From: Myxococcales bacterium
GTDB lineage: Bacteria; Myxococcota_A; Polyangia; Haliangiales; Haliangiaceae
Direction: 5' to 3'
DNA length: 64,000 bases
Assembly: GCA_016706545.1 (NCBI GenBank)
Contig: JADJJK010000031.1
Location: 1-64,000 of the forward strand
Made by a program: the position numbers and the translations under genes. Shown here one piece after another: positions 1-9,017 of the stretch (the first letter of the stretch is position 1; each line of letters starts with the position of its first letter). The notes below the pieces were generated by a model, which saw only the letters and a list, made by a program, of their open reading frames with translations, was not told where the DNA came from and ran no database searches.

Positions 1-425
1 GTCGCCCCGATCTGGCGCGCGCCATGGTCGCCAGCGGCACCGCCAGCTCGTTTCGCGACGCCTTTCGCAGGCACCTGTTCGACAACGGCCCCGTGGACGT
101 GGCGCACCGCGAGTTGCCGCTGCCCGAAGCGCTGGCGCTGGGCCGCGCGTGCGGCGCCGGGATGGCGCTGGCCCATCCGCACTTGTACGGCGATCATGGA
201 GAGCTGCTGCTGCGCCGCCACCGCGATGACGGCTTGACCGCCGTCGAGGCCTTCTACGGCGCGTACGACCATCAGGAGCGCAACCACTGGGTGGAGGTGG
301 CGCGCCACCTGGGCCTGGTGTGCACCGCGGGCTCGGACTACCACAAGCCCGGAGATCCCCTGCCTGGCGTCGAGCTGCCTGCCAAGTACGTGGACCCGCT
401 CCTCGCCTGGCTGAGCGCTGCCTGA
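1..425 (+). CDS. PHP-domain metal-dependent phosphoesterase, C-terminal part
   Basis: The gene enters from the left edge; the frame is open from base 3 and the first in-window ATG (24) is internal. About 140 residues are visible. They match the end of the PHP phosphoesterase family (TrpH / RNase AM-like enzymes that hydrolyse phosphate esters of small nucleotides). The segment RPDLARAMVASG followed by SSFRDAFRRHL is the usual helical insert. A metal-ligand block LAHPHL comes next, and the closing GSDYHKPG block carries the last Asp and His ligands. The N-terminal HxH and middle Glu motifs lie outside the window, so activity cannot be judged. The stop at 423-425 is followed at once by short CTGAGCTGCCTG repeats. 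Confidence 0.8.
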   Translation, partial: RPDLARAMVASGTASSFRDAFRRHLFDNGPVDVAHRELPLPEALALGRACGAGMALAHPHLYGDHGELLLRRHRDDGLTAVEAFYGAYDHQERNHWVEVARHLGLVCTAGSDYHKPGDPLPGVELPAKYVDPLLAWLSAA

Positions 426-512
426 GCTGCCTGCGCGACCTGAGCTGCCTGAGCTGCCTGAGCGACCTGAGCGCGCGTGGCCTGAGCTGCCTGCGCGCGC
501 GTGGCGCCCGTG
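420..512. repeat. short CTGAGCTGCCTG-type tandem repeats
   Basis: The end of the PHP gene and the following bases are built from imperfect copies of CTGAGCTGCCTG and GCGACCTGAGC. No gene is seen between 426 and 534. Confidence 0.7.
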
Positions 513-534
513 GCGAGCCGGATCTCGGAGCGCG

Positions 535-762
535 TCACTTCGGAAACGGGAAGGTCGGCAGCGGCAGCGGCTGCTGCGGCGGCAGCTTGACGTCGGGGTT
601 GATCGACGTGGTGCAGCCCGCCTGCGAAGGGGTCGGGGTGGCGTTGGGCCGGCGATCCTCCACGTTGGTGGACTGGCAGTCCGTCGGCGAGTAGCGCATG
701 CCGCCGCTGATGCCGGAGAGGTCGGTGAGGTCGAGGGTCTGGAGCGAGCTGGCGTTGGACAT
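535..762 (-). CDS. small peptide with double-glycine leader
   Basis: A 75-residue peptide. I chose the ATG at 762 because GAGG lies five bases upstream of it; the longer frame to 828 adds an unrelated Arg/Pro-rich stretch. Residues 1-21 end in DLTDLSGISGG, which fits the double-glycine leader recognised by C39-peptidase ABC exporters of bacteriocins and related peptides: hydrophobic residues at regular spacing before the GG. The predicted core (54 residues) begins MRYSPTDC, has two Cys that could form one disulfide, and ends in the Pro-rich PLPLPTFPFPK. No exporter, peptidase or modification enzyme lies nearby, so it would rely on machinery encoded elsewhere. The role is unknown: antimicrobial, signal or other exported peptide. 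The leader match is visible; export is inferred. Confidence 0.6.
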   Translation of the reverse strand: MSNASSLQTLDLTDLSGISGGMRYSPTDCQSTNVEDRRPNATPTPSQAGCTTSINPDVKLPPQQPLPLPTFPFPK

Positions 763-932
763 GCTCGCCTCGTATTGCAACGCGCGTGCCCTGCGCTGTG
801 GTGGCGCAACTGGCCGAGGTCGCGTCATCGGTGCGCGGCGCTGGGGCGGTGACCCGCGAGCGATCCTGGGATTTGCCGACCACGGTCGACAGCTCGCGAC
901 ACAGCCGGCCTGGCCAGCGGTCCGCTCACGGC

Positions 933-977
933 CTGGTCGCCTGGTCGCCTGGTCGCGTGGTCGCCTGGTCGCCTGGG
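933..977. repeat. 8-bp tandem repeat CTGGTCGC, about 5 copies
   Basis: Five near-identical copies of CTGGTCGC (the fourth reads GTGGTCGC) lie in the 228-bp stretch 763-990 between the small peptide gene and the TPR gene. I see no gene in that stretch. Confidence 0.8.
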
Positions 978-990
978 TCCGCGGTCCGGT

Positions 991-1632
991 TCAAGGTCCG
1001 CGCGGCGCGGCGGTCTGCAGGAGCTCCTGGTAGTACTCCCCGAGCGCGCGCTCGAACCCATCGAGCGGGTGCCCGGCAGCGCCGGGGTGGCCCGTCGCTC
1101 GCTCCGCCAGGTCCAGCACGCAGCCGAGCATGGTGGCGAGCGCGGCAGCCGCGTGCCCCGCAGAGTGCAAGGCCAGCGACAGGAACGCGGTGTACGCCGC
1201 GTACCCCGGATCTCGCGCCAGCTCCTCGGTGAGCAAGACCACCGCCTCGTCGGCGCGGCCCACGTTGCGCAAGGTCGAGCCGTAGCCGACGACGAAGCGG
1301 CGACGCAGCGGCTCGGGCACGCCGAGCTGCCAGGCCGCGTCGTAGTGGCGCACGGCGGCGGCCTCGTCGCCGGCGCGGTCGAGCCCGAACGCCGCCTCGA
1401 TGCGCGCCTCCACGTCCGAGGGCGCGCGCGCCGCCAGCGCCAGCGCGGCCGGCAGGTGGTCCTGATGGTCGCCACGTTGACGGAGCGCGCGCAGGCGCGA
1501 AGCCTCCGCGCGGAGCTTCGCGCTGTCCGCGTCATCCGCGCTGTCCGCGCCGTCCGCGTCATCCGCGCCGTCCGCGCCCGCGCTGTCCGCGCCATCCGCG
1601 GCGCCCAGCGGAGGTGCGCGCCGCTGCGTCAT
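991..1632 (-). CDS. TPR-repeat protein with Asp/Ala-rich N-terminus
   Basis: 213 residues. Residues 10-38 are a run of Gly-Ala-Asp and Ala-Asp-Ser repeats made by a GC-rich tandem DNA repeat (about 1515-1600). The rest is helical with TPR-like spacing: YDAAWQLGVPEPLRRRFVVG, then LRNVGRADEAVVLLTEEL, then a helix pair ending near LLQTAAPRG. It resembles small cytosolic TPR proteins of unknown function, so no enzymatic role is proposed. The ATG at 1632 overlaps the stop of the upstream EVE-domain gene by four bases, so the two are probably translated together. Confidence 0.7.
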   Translation of the reverse strand: MTQRRAPPLGAADGADSAGADGADDADGADSADDADSAKLRAEASRLRALRQRGDHQDHLPAALALAARAPSDVEARIEAAFGLDRAGDEAAAVRHYDAAWQLGVPEPLRRRFVVGYGSTLRNVGRADEAVVLLTEELARDPGYAAYTAFLSLALHSAGHAAAALATMLGCVLDLAERATGHPGAAGHPLDGFERALGEYYQELLQTAAPRGP

Positions 1633-2264
1633 CGCGTGGTCCCCCGCGCGGGCTTGGCAGGCTTGGCCTTGGCCTTGGCGACAGGCTTGGCCTTGGCGGC
1701 AGGCTTGGCCTTGGCGACAGGCTTGGCCTTGGCGGCAGGCTTGGCCTTGGCGGCAGGCTTGGCCTTGGCGGCAGGCTTGGCGCCAGCGCCGCTCCCCGCA
1801 GCGCTTCGGCTGAGCTCCTGGATCACGGCCACGTGCGCTGCGCTCGCCGGCTGCACCGAGAGCCTCATGCCACGGCGCAGCACCAGCATGTCCGCCAGCC
1901 GCGGCTCGGCGTGCAGCTCCTCCAGGCTCACCAGGCGCGGCAACGTCGCCACGTACGAGACGTCCACGCAGATCCAGGTGGGCGCGTCGCGCCGCGCTTT
2001 GGGATCGTAGTAGGGGCTCTCGGGATCGAACTGCGTTTCATCGACCACGTTGGTCCGATGCACCCGGGCCATCCCGGCGACTCCAGAGGGGTGCGCGTTG
2101 GAGTGGTAGAACAGGACCTCGTCACCCACCTGCATCTCGTCGCGCATGAGGTTGCGGGCCTGGAAGTTGCGGACCCCGGTCCACGGTTCGATCTTGACGC
2201 GGGCGAGATCATCGATCCCGAAGGACTCAGGCTCGGTCTTCATGAGCCAAACGCGCGGTGCCAT
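1629..2264 (-). CDS. EVE-domain protein with Lys/Ala/Pro-rich tail
   Basis: 211 residues. Residues 1-150 are an EVE domain, a PUA-like fold that reads modified bases in nucleic acids. It opens MAPRVWLMKTEPESFGIDDL and has GVRNFQARNLMRDEM, the VLFYHSNAHPSGVAGMARV strand pair and PTWICVDV, all typical of the family that includes human THYN1. After about residue 155 the protein becomes (K-P-A/V-A-K-A) repeats, a basic histone-H1-like tail encoded by a tandem DNA repeat (about 1655-1780). The tail probably binds nucleic acid non-specifically. It is coupled to the downstream TPR gene by a 4-bp overlap and is divergent from sodB. Confidence 0.85.
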   Translation of the reverse strand: MAPRVWLMKTEPESFGIDDLARVKIEPWTGVRNFQARNLMRDEMQVGDEVLFYHSNAHPSGVAGMARVHRTNVVDETQFDPESPYYDPKARRDAPTWICVDVSYVATLPRLVSLEELHAEPRLADMLVLRRGMRLSVQPASAAHVAVIQELSRSAAGSGAGAKPAAKAKPAAKAKPAAKAKPVAKAKPAAKAKPVAKAKAKPAKPARGTTR

Positions 2265-2390
2265 GGCGGGAATCTACTCGATCATCGGCCGATCTCGATC
2301 CACCGCAGGCCGCGGCGCGCACCGGACGCACTTTGCTGGTCCCGTCACCTGCTGGACGAGGACTCTCGCGCTACAACACCTGCACCGAAC

Positions 2391-2406
2391 TGGCCCACGT
2401 GGGCCA
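2391..2406. promoter_or_regulatory. 16-bp perfect palindrome upstream of sodB
   Basis: TGGCCCACGTGGGCCA is a perfect 8+8 dyad that ends about 20 bp before the sodB ATG, just ahead of the GGAG ribosome site (2414-2417). A loop-free palindrome is more like an operator for a dimeric regulator than a terminator. The rest of 2265-2426, the divergent region between the EVE gene and sodB, shows no clear promoter boxes. Confidence 0.4.
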
Positions 2407-2426
2407 CCACCTTGGAGCAAGCAATC

Positions 2427-3020
<594 letters not shown>

Positions 3021-3040
3021 TCGGGGCTCCGCGCGGCCCG

Positions 3041-4030
3041 CTACAGGGCCTGCGCCTCGTGCAGCACCACCAGCTCCCAGCCGCGCGCGGTGCGGCGGAA
3101 CACGGCGCCCACGAGCACCGGCGCCGGCTCGCCTTTGGGGGTCATCCGGTTCGCCGTACACGCGACGAACGCCAGCGCGTCGTCGGCGGTGACCACGCTC
3201 ATCGGATCCGAGGTCAGCTCGTAGCGGCGCTCCGCGAGCTGCTTGCCAAGCGCGGCGAGCTTGCGCTTGCCGGACGTGAGCGCGCCGTCGGTGCCGATCG
3301 CCAGGCCGTCCGCTTGCTCGAGCGCGGCGGCGAGCTGCGCGGGAGCGGCCAGCGCGCGCCGGAGCGCGTCCTCTGCCTCGGCTGCGTTCTTGACGCCGCC
3401 GGCGGCCTTGTCGAGCGCCGGCGTCGCGAGCCCGGGGGCGCGGAGCTTCTTCCCTGCCTTCTTGGCCGCGCCAGCGGACACCGGGAACGAGAGCTGCAAC
3501 ACCCCGATGCGCCAGATGCCGTCGTGTCCGTCGAGCAGGGCGGTCGCCCACAGCGGGCGTCGGCTGAGCTGCAGGCGCTCCACGGCGTAGGCAGAGCGTC
3601 CCCCGGGCGCCGCCAGGACCGTGGCTCCGGGACCCGACAGCCGCGGCTTTCTCCTCGCGTCGATGAGCTCGCGCAGCGCCAGCACCGCGTCGGTGCGCGA
3701 GCCATAGGCGTCCGCGGGGCGCGGGCCCAGCACCAGCAAGGACTCGGTCGCCAGGGACAGCACGTCGTCTGAATCGCCGCTTCGCACCGAGCGCAGCGCC
3801 TCCACGAGCACCAGCTTGGTCTCGCGCTCTGCCTGGCCCTGGGGCGCCTTGGCGGTCGCGGCCGGGCCGGCCTTCGCGCCGCAGCCGGCCAGCGGGAGCA
3901 GCGCCAGCGAGATCAGCGCCAGCAGCGCCAGCAGCTCGGCGGTGACGGCTTGTCGACCGCGCGTGGACCGCCGCCGCGCGAGATCCGGCGGCGGCACGAG
4001 GAGCGTGAGGGTGCGGTGCATCGCGCCCAT
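3041..4030 (-). CDS. predicted lipoprotein with NTF2/SnoaL-like halves
   Basis: 329 residues. A basic N-terminus is followed by a hydrophobic segment and the lipobox LAGC (Cys near residue 50), which predicts an outer- or inner-membrane lipoprotein. An ATG four codons in would serve equally well as start. Two similar stretches follow. The first contains ALRELIDARRKPRLSGPGATV and ends GIWRIGVLQLSFP. The second contains KRKLAALGKQLAERRYELTSD and ends RGWELVVLHEAQAL. Each looks like an SnoaL/NTF2-like cone domain, in which a closing W-x-(I/V) strand is usual. No catalytic residues can be assigned and the function is unknown. It is convergent with sodB and lies 163 bp downstream of the HEAT-repeat gene on the same strand. 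Confidence 0.7.
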   Translation of the reverse strand: MGAMHRTLTLLVPPPDLARRRSTRGRQAVTAELLALLALISLALLPLAGCGAKAGPAATAKAPQGQAERETKLVLVEALRSVRSGDSDDVLSLATESLLVLGPRPADAYGSRTDAVLALRELIDARRKPRLSGPGATVLAAPGGRSAYAVERLQLSRRPLWATALLDGHDGIWRIGVLQLSFPVSAGAAKKAGKKLRAPGLATPALDKAAGGVKNAAEAEDALRRALAAPAQLAAALEQADGLAIGTDGALTSGKRKLAALGKQLAERRYELTSDPMSVVTADDALAFVACTANRMTPKGEPAPVLVGAVFRRTARGWELVVLHEAQAL

Positions 4031-4193
4031 CCTACATGGAAGTGTCCGCCAAGCGACGTGCTACCGCGTGGGCCAAGCGGCACCAGGCGCCGTGCGAGCG
4101 CCGAAGTCCTCCCCGGAGCCCGCGCCGATGCCCGCGTCGGAGCCCGCGTCGATGTCCGCGCCCGCGCCGCGTCGCTGGTGCACCAGCGACGCC

Positions 4194-7100
4194 TCAGGGC
4201 ACGAGCTTCTGCAGAAACGCCAGGCCATCGGCGTTGCTGTCGAGCAACCCGATCACCAGCTTGGCGGTGGCGCGCGCCATCGGTCCGCCGCCGTCGGCTT
4301 CCTTCTTGAGCGCCTCGACGGCCGCCTTGGCTCCGGGCGGCGTGCGCGCGAGCACGATGAACGCCGCCGCCACCACCAGCCGGCGCATGGCGTTCTGCTC
4401 GGCGCCACCGAGCAAGGCGCGCAGGCGGTCGGGGGCCTGGGTCTTGGCGTAGGCGGCGGCCAGCGACGGCAACATGGCTACCCGCACGTCGTGCGAGGGG
4501 TCAAGGAGCAGCGGCTCGAGGAGCTGCTCGGTCAGCGCGGCGTCGCGATCGACGAGGCCGATGGCCGCCGCCGCCGCTTGCGCGCGCTCGCGCTCGGTGC
4601 GGGACGCCAGCGCTCGTCCAAGCCGGGTCGCCACCGCCTCCTTCGCGGCCAGCCTGGCCACCGTGGTCAGCGCGAGCTGGCTGATGTCAGGATCGGTGTC
4701 CCGCACCGTGACCGCGAGCGCCTTCTCGATGCTCTGGACCGGGAGCTTGTCGCGGTGGAGCGTGAGCTGCTCGAGCGCCGCGCGGCGGACCTCGGCTTCT
4801 GGATCGGCCAGCGCGGTCGCGAGCGTGGCCTCGGCGGCGATGCCCGCGCTCAGCGAGGCCTCGACCGTGGCCACGCGCACCTCGGCGACCTTGTCGGCCA
4901 TGCCGCGCGTCATCAGCTCCACCACCCCGAGCTGCTTGGCCGCGCGCAAGAGCGCGAGCTTCTCGCCCTCGTCGCCGCGACCGAAGCCGCGCAGCAGCGC
5001 CGGCGCCGCCGCCTCGCTGGCCGCGTTGCCGAACGAGCCGAGGCCGCGGATCGCGACCATGCGGACCTCTCGGACCGCGTCGTCGGCCAGCGCCACCAGC
5101 GCGTCTGCGGCGGACTTGTTGCCGTTCTTGGCGGCGTCGGAGAGGATGCGCGCGGCCGTGGTGCGGATGCCTGCGTCTGGATCTCGCACCAGGCGCAGCG
5201 CGATGGCCGATCCGTTCTTGCCGGGCTCGGGGCCCTCCGCCACGCACTCGATGGCGATGCGACGCACCTCCACGGACGGGTCGTCAGTGGCCCGCACCAG
5301 CGAGCGCCGCGCGTCCTGCGAGCCGCCGCCGATGGCGTTGCACAGGCCCTGGACGCCGAGCGGGTGCAGGGCCGGATCATCGGTCGCGCGCGCGGCGGCC
5401 TCGAGGAAGTTGAGCACGTTGGCCGGACGCTTGCGCGCCAGCTTGGCGTAGATGCGGACGGCCTCTCTCCGCGGGCGTCCCTTCTGCTTCCAGAGCTGCG
5501 CGATGCCGTCCACCGCGACCGCGGTGGACGCGCCCTCTTCGGCGCCGGCGGCGAGCCCAAAGCCCGCGCCCACCGCGACGTCGAAGCGCTCGTTCTTGAC
5601 CATCTTGATGAGCTGCTCTTGCGCCGGTCGTCCGATGCGACCGTAGGCGGTCGCCGCGGCGGCGCGGACGTCCGGAGCGTCGTCACGCAGCAAGGTCTCG
5701 AGCGCGGGCCGCGCGACGTCCGCCTTGATCAGCACCAGGAGCCCCCAGGCCTTGGCGGCGGCGACCTTGAGCGGGCGGCTCGTCTTCTTGTCGCTGGTCA
5801 GCGCGCCAAGCGCGGGCACCGCGCGGTCCACCGCCACCCTGGCGTAGAGGGGCAGGGCGGCGGCGCGGAGGGCCTCCGACTTGTTGTCGAAGGCATCCTG
5901 GGCGATCGTCACCAGGTCGATGGCGGGCGGCAGCGGATCTAGCTCGGTGAGCATCTCCAGCGCGAAGATCCGCGACTCGTTGGGGGCGTCCTTGGCCAGC
6001 ACCGCGAGCGCCTCCACGGTGGCCGCGCGCGCGGCCGCCAGCGAGGAGCGGAGCATGGCGCGGGCCGCGTCTCGTTGCCCAGCCGAGGTGTTGGGCTCGG
6101 TCAGGATCGCGACCGCGGCCGACGGCGGCGGCCGATCTTCTGTGCCGGTGTCCACGATGGCCAGCGCCTGGAGCTCGCTGCGCGCCTTGGCGTCGATGTC
6201 GCCGGCGAGCGCGCCAGCGATGAGGCGGTTGGCTCGCTCCTCCGGCATGGTGCGCAGCTCGGTGAGCGCGCTCTTGCGCAGCTCGGGGTTGCCCGAGGCC
6301 AGCGCCTTGGTGAGCGCCTCGGTGTAGGGCTCCGGGCGGCGCCGCGCCGCCGCCGAGGCCACCGCCACCGCGGCGCGCTGCACCGCGGGGGAGGGCGAGG
6401 CGATGGCCCCTTCGATGAGCGCGGTCTCCGCGCGCCCGCCGCGGGCGATGGGGCGCAGGAGGTCCAGCATCTCGACGACCTCTTCAGGCTCCTTGGCCAG
6501 CTTCTTGAGCTTGTCGAGGGCTTCCTCGGAGCCGGTCGCGCCATAGGCGACCGCGGCGGCGAGGCTCGGCGCCATGACGGAGGCGACCCGGGGCTCCATG
6601 CGTCCGGCGTCGTCGCCGAGATCGTGGTTCTCGATGCGCTTCCACGCCTCGGGGGCGACCATGCTGCGGGTCAACCCGGTCTCGGCGACGATGTCGCCGA
6701 AGCCGAGCCAGTGGAACATGGACAGGCCGGCGCGGCCGTCGCGCAGCACCACCTGATCGCCGCCGGCGCGCGTCTGGACGTCGAAGTACACACGGCCGCT
6801 CATCGCGATGTACGCGATGAGCAGCAGCACCAGCGGGAGCGCGGCGATGGCGATGGCGATGGCGCCGTAGTAGCGCCGCGAGCGCGCGACCAGCGCCTTC
6901 TCCTGCGGGGTGACCGGCGCGATGCCCTCGCGCACGAGCGTGTAGAGCTCGACGAGCCGCAGCCGCGAGGCGGTGTCGGCCTTGGAGCCGAGCAGCTCGT
7001 GGGCGCGCCTGGCCGCGGCGCGGGTGGGCGCGGTCAGCTCGCGCAGCCTGGACACCAGGATCTCATGGCGCAGGCTCCACATGGTGCCGGCGATGTCCCA

Positions 7101-8186
7101 GCGCATGACGATGCCGCGCGCCTCGAGCGTGTCGAGGATGTGGCGGCCGCTCTCGGGCTCCAGGGTGATGCGGCGGGCCAGGGCCAGGCCGTCGTACGGA
7201 CCAAAGGGGCCGTCCGCCAGCTCGGCGAGGAGCCGCAGGCCGTTGCGCTGGCTCCCTGCGGCCACGCAGGCGTCGGTGATCCACGAGGCCGCCAGCTCGC
7301 GCGCGCCGCCGCCGCGGGTCAGCGCCTCGAGCGTGGTCACGTTGCGCAGGCCCAGCGCCAGCGCGCTGATCTGGAGGTCGGCGGGCAAGACGCCGTCTCC
7401 GTCCTTGCCGAGATAGGCGATCACCTCATCGACCACCGGCCGCATCGCGCCGGGCGGCGCGCCGGAGGCGATCATCGCCTCGAGCACCGCGCTGGCCTCG
7501 GCGGGCGCAAAGCGGCGGAGCTCGTAGCGGTTGGACGGCGGAAACAACGAGCCGGTGCGCCGCTCGAGCTGCGCCAGCGTGTGCATGCGCTCCGAGGCAC
7601 AGGCAAAGAGGAACCGCGCCCTGCCGCCGGCGCGCCCGGCGACCTTGGCGAACAGATCCGCGAGATCTGCGGTGCCGCGCTCGGTGCGACAGGTTCGATC
7701 GACGTCGTCGATGACGAACACGAACTGCTGGCCGGGGATCGCGTTGGCGACCGCCCGCGCCAGGAACACGGGCGGAGACTCCCCTGGTTGCTGCTGCAGC
7801 CCAAAGGCGCTCATCCCCGCCGCCAGCGAGGCGGAGGGCTCGTCTGGATCGTCGCTGATGAGCGCGACGATGCCTTGATCTCGGAGCTGCGGGATGAGTG
7901 CCGCGCGCAGGAGCGAGGTCTTGCCGACGCCTGGCTCGCCATAGAGCAGGCCAGCGCGAAACACGTCGGTGGTGACGAGCTGGACCAGCTCGTCGCGTTG
8001 TCGCTCTCGGCCCAGCAGCGCCTCACGTTCGGCTTCACCGAAGGCGTCGAGGCCACGCAAGGGCGATACCGTACCTGGATGCGTCGCGATCGCCACGGCG
8101 AGACTATACAGATCCGGCGCCTGAAATGTCGTTGTCGGGGCGGGCGTTTTGCCTGCGGCGGACGCGCGGACAAGGCGCGGGCGCAT
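4194..8186 (-). CDS. nSTAND NTPase - transmembrane - HEAT-repeat protein
   Basis: 1330 residues. Residues about 41-435 form a novel-STAND (nSTAND1-like) NTPase module. It has the entry motif SPLRGLDAFGEAEREALLGR, Walker A GEPGVGKTS at 83-91 and Walker B FVFVIDDVDR at 155-164, followed by helical winged-helix-like segments. A single hydrophobic span lies at about 441-463. A short domain with a conserved GLSMFHWLGFGDI segment follows. Residues about 530-1320 are many HEAT-type repeats, such as DPDAGIRTTAARILSDA and DPEAEVRRAALEQL. STAND proteins usually act as ligand-triggered switches, with repeats as sensor; here the sensor would sit across the membrane or at its face. No effector enzyme domain is visible. 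The ATG at 8186 has no strong ribosome site. Confidence 0.8.
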   Translation of the reverse strand: MRPRLVRASAAGKTPAPTTTFQAPDLYSLAVAIATHPGTVSPLRGLDAFGEAEREALLGRERQRDELVQLVTTDVFRAGLLYGEPGVGKTSLLRAALIPQLRDQGIVALISDDPDEPSASLAAGMSAFGLQQQPGESPPVFLARAVANAIPGQQFVFVIDDVDRTCRTERGTADLADLFAKVAGRAGGRARFLFACASERMHTLAQLERRTGSLFPPSNRYELRRFAPAEASAVLEAMIASGAPPGAMRPVVDEVIAYLGKDGDGVLPADLQISALALGLRNVTTLEALTRGGGARELAASWITDACVAAGSQRNGLRLLAELADGPFGPYDGLALARRITLEPESGRHILDTLEARGIVMRWDIAGTMWSLRHEILVSRLRELTAPTRAAARRAHELLGSKADTASRLRLVELYTLVREGIAPVTPQEKALVARSRRYYGAIAIAIAALPLVLLLIAYIAMSGRVYFDVQTRAGGDQVVLRDGRAGLSMFHWLGFGDIVAETGLTRSMVAPEAWKRIENHDLGDDAGRMEPRVASVMAPSLAAAVAYGATGSEEALDKLKKLAKEPEEVVEMLDLLRPIARGGRAETALIEGAIASPSPAVQRAAVAVASAAARRRPEPYTEALTKALASGNPELRKSALTELRTMPEERANRLIAGALAGDIDAKARSELQALAIVDTGTEDRPPPSAAVAILTEPNTSAGQRDAARAMLRSSLAAARAATVEALAVLAKDAPNESRIFALEMLTELDPLPPAIDLVTIAQDAFDNKSEALRAAALPLYARVAVDRAVPALGALTSDKKTSRPLKVAAAKAWGLLVLIKADVARPALETLLRDDAPDVRAAAATAYGRIGRPAQEQLIKMVKNERFDVAVGAGFGLAAGAEEGASTAVAVDGIAQLWKQKGRPRREAVRIYAKLARKRPANVLNFLEAAARATDDPALHPLGVQGLCNAIGGGSQDARRSLVRATDDPSVEVRRIAIECVAEGPEPGKNGSAIALRLVRDPDAGIRTTAARILSDAAKNGNKSAADALVALADDAVREVRMVAIRGLGSFGNAASEAAAPALLRGFGRGDEGEKLALLRAAKQLGVVELMTRGMADKVAEVRVATVEASLSAGIAAEATLATALADPEAEVRRAALEQLTLHRDKLPVQSIEKALAVTVRDTDPDISQLALTTVARLAAKEAVATRLGRALASRTERERAQAAAAAIGLVDRDAALTEQLLEPLLLDPSHDVRVAMLPSLAAAYAKTQAPDRLRALLGGAEQNAMRRLVVAAAFIVLARTPPGAKAAVEALKKEADGGGPMARATAKLVIGLLDSNADGLAFLQKLVP

Positions 8187-8219
8187 CGGTCAGGCGCATC
8201 GGTCGGGCGCATCGGTCTG
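8181..8219. repeat. 13-bp tandem repeat, 3 copies
   Basis: Three copies of GCGCATCGGTC with a 2-bp linker overlap the start of the HEAT-repeat gene and the 96-bp divergent region to the ABC transporter. Each copy contains CAT, so three possible minus-strand ATG codons occur in three different frames. Confidence 0.75.
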
Positions 8220-8282
8220 GCCAAGCGGGCTCGACAGCTCGCGGGGCCTGCGATAGACCAAGGAACAACTCGGGGGGCAATC

Positions 8283-9017
8283 GTGGCAGCGTCTGTCTGC
8301 GAAGTTCGAAATCTCACGGTCCAGTACGGCAAGCGCGTCGCGGTGGATGGCCTGGAGCTGGACCTGCACGCCGGCGACGTGACGTTGCTGCTGGGGCCCA
8401 ACGGCGCGGGCAAGTCCACCGCGCTGTCGGCGATCTCGGGCGCGCTGGTGCCCACCAGCGGCACCATCCGCATCGCCGGCTGCGATCTCGCCACGGATCC
8501 CCTCCGCGCCAAGGCCAAGCTTGGCTTCGCCGATCAGCCGCCTGCGCTGTACGAGTTCCTGACGGTGGTCGAGCACCTGGAGTTCGTGGCCGCCGCGCGC
8601 AGCGCCGAGCGCGGCGAGGTGGACCGCGTGATGACGCGCCTGCAGCTAACCGGGATCGCGCAGCGGCCGTGCCGCGAGCTGTCGTATGGCATGCGGCAGC
8701 GGGTCGGGCTGGCCGCGGCGCTGGTGGGCGACGTGGCGCTGGTGCTGCTCGACGAGACGCTCAACGGGCTCGATCCGTACGCGGCGCGCAGCGCTCGCGG
8801 CGCGGTGGAGGAGGTCGCGGCGCGCGGCGCGGCGGTGCTCATGTCCACCCACTTGCTCGGCGGCGCAGAGCGGATGTGCCAGCGCGCGATCATCATGGAC
8901 GGCGGGCGGGTGGTCGCCGACAAGAGCGGCGAGGAGCTGGCCACGCTCGTCGCTGGCGGGGCCGGAGCGCTGGAGGAGCTGTACGTCTCGGTGGTGCCGG
9001 ACCGAGGTCCGACGTGA
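8283..9017 (+). CDS. ABC transporter ATP-binding protein
   Basis: 244 residues from a GTG at 8283, preceded by a G-rich ribosome site (8272-8277). This is a complete ABC ATPase. Walker A is LLGPNGAGKST, with a Q-loop near GFADQPPALYEFLTV. The signature motif is unusual, LSYGMRQRVGLAAAL, with Tyr where LSGGQ normally has its first Gly; this is tolerated in the ABC-2 CcmA/NatA class. Walker B is LVLLDETLNGLDP, with a D-loop, and the switch His lies in STHLLGGAERM. It is the energising subunit of the exporter whose membrane partner follows with a 4-bp overlap. The substrate is unknown. Confidence 0.92.
   Translation: MAASVCEVRNLTVQYGKRVAVDGLELDLHAGDVTLLLGPNGAGKSTALSAISGALVPTSGTIRIAGCDLATDPLRAKAKLGFADQPPALYEFLTVVEHLEFVAAARSAERGEVDRVMTRLQLTGIAQRPCRELSYGMRQRVGLAAALVGDVALVLLDETLNGLDPYAARSARGAVEEVAARGAAVLMSTHLLGGAERMCQRAIIMDGGRVVADKSGEELATLVAGGAGALEELYVSVVPDRGPT

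Noticed and set aside
698..1033. Plus-strand open frame between the small peptide and the TPR gene
   Set aside because: It reads the 8-bp repeat as Arg-Leu-Val-Ala-Trp repeats and has no likeness to a protein family.
6075..8282. Long plus-strand open frame upstream of and continuous with the ABC ATPase
   Set aside because: It is the antisense of the HEAT-repeat gene; the residues are Arg/Gly/His-rich and the ATPase has its own GTG and ribosome site at 8283.
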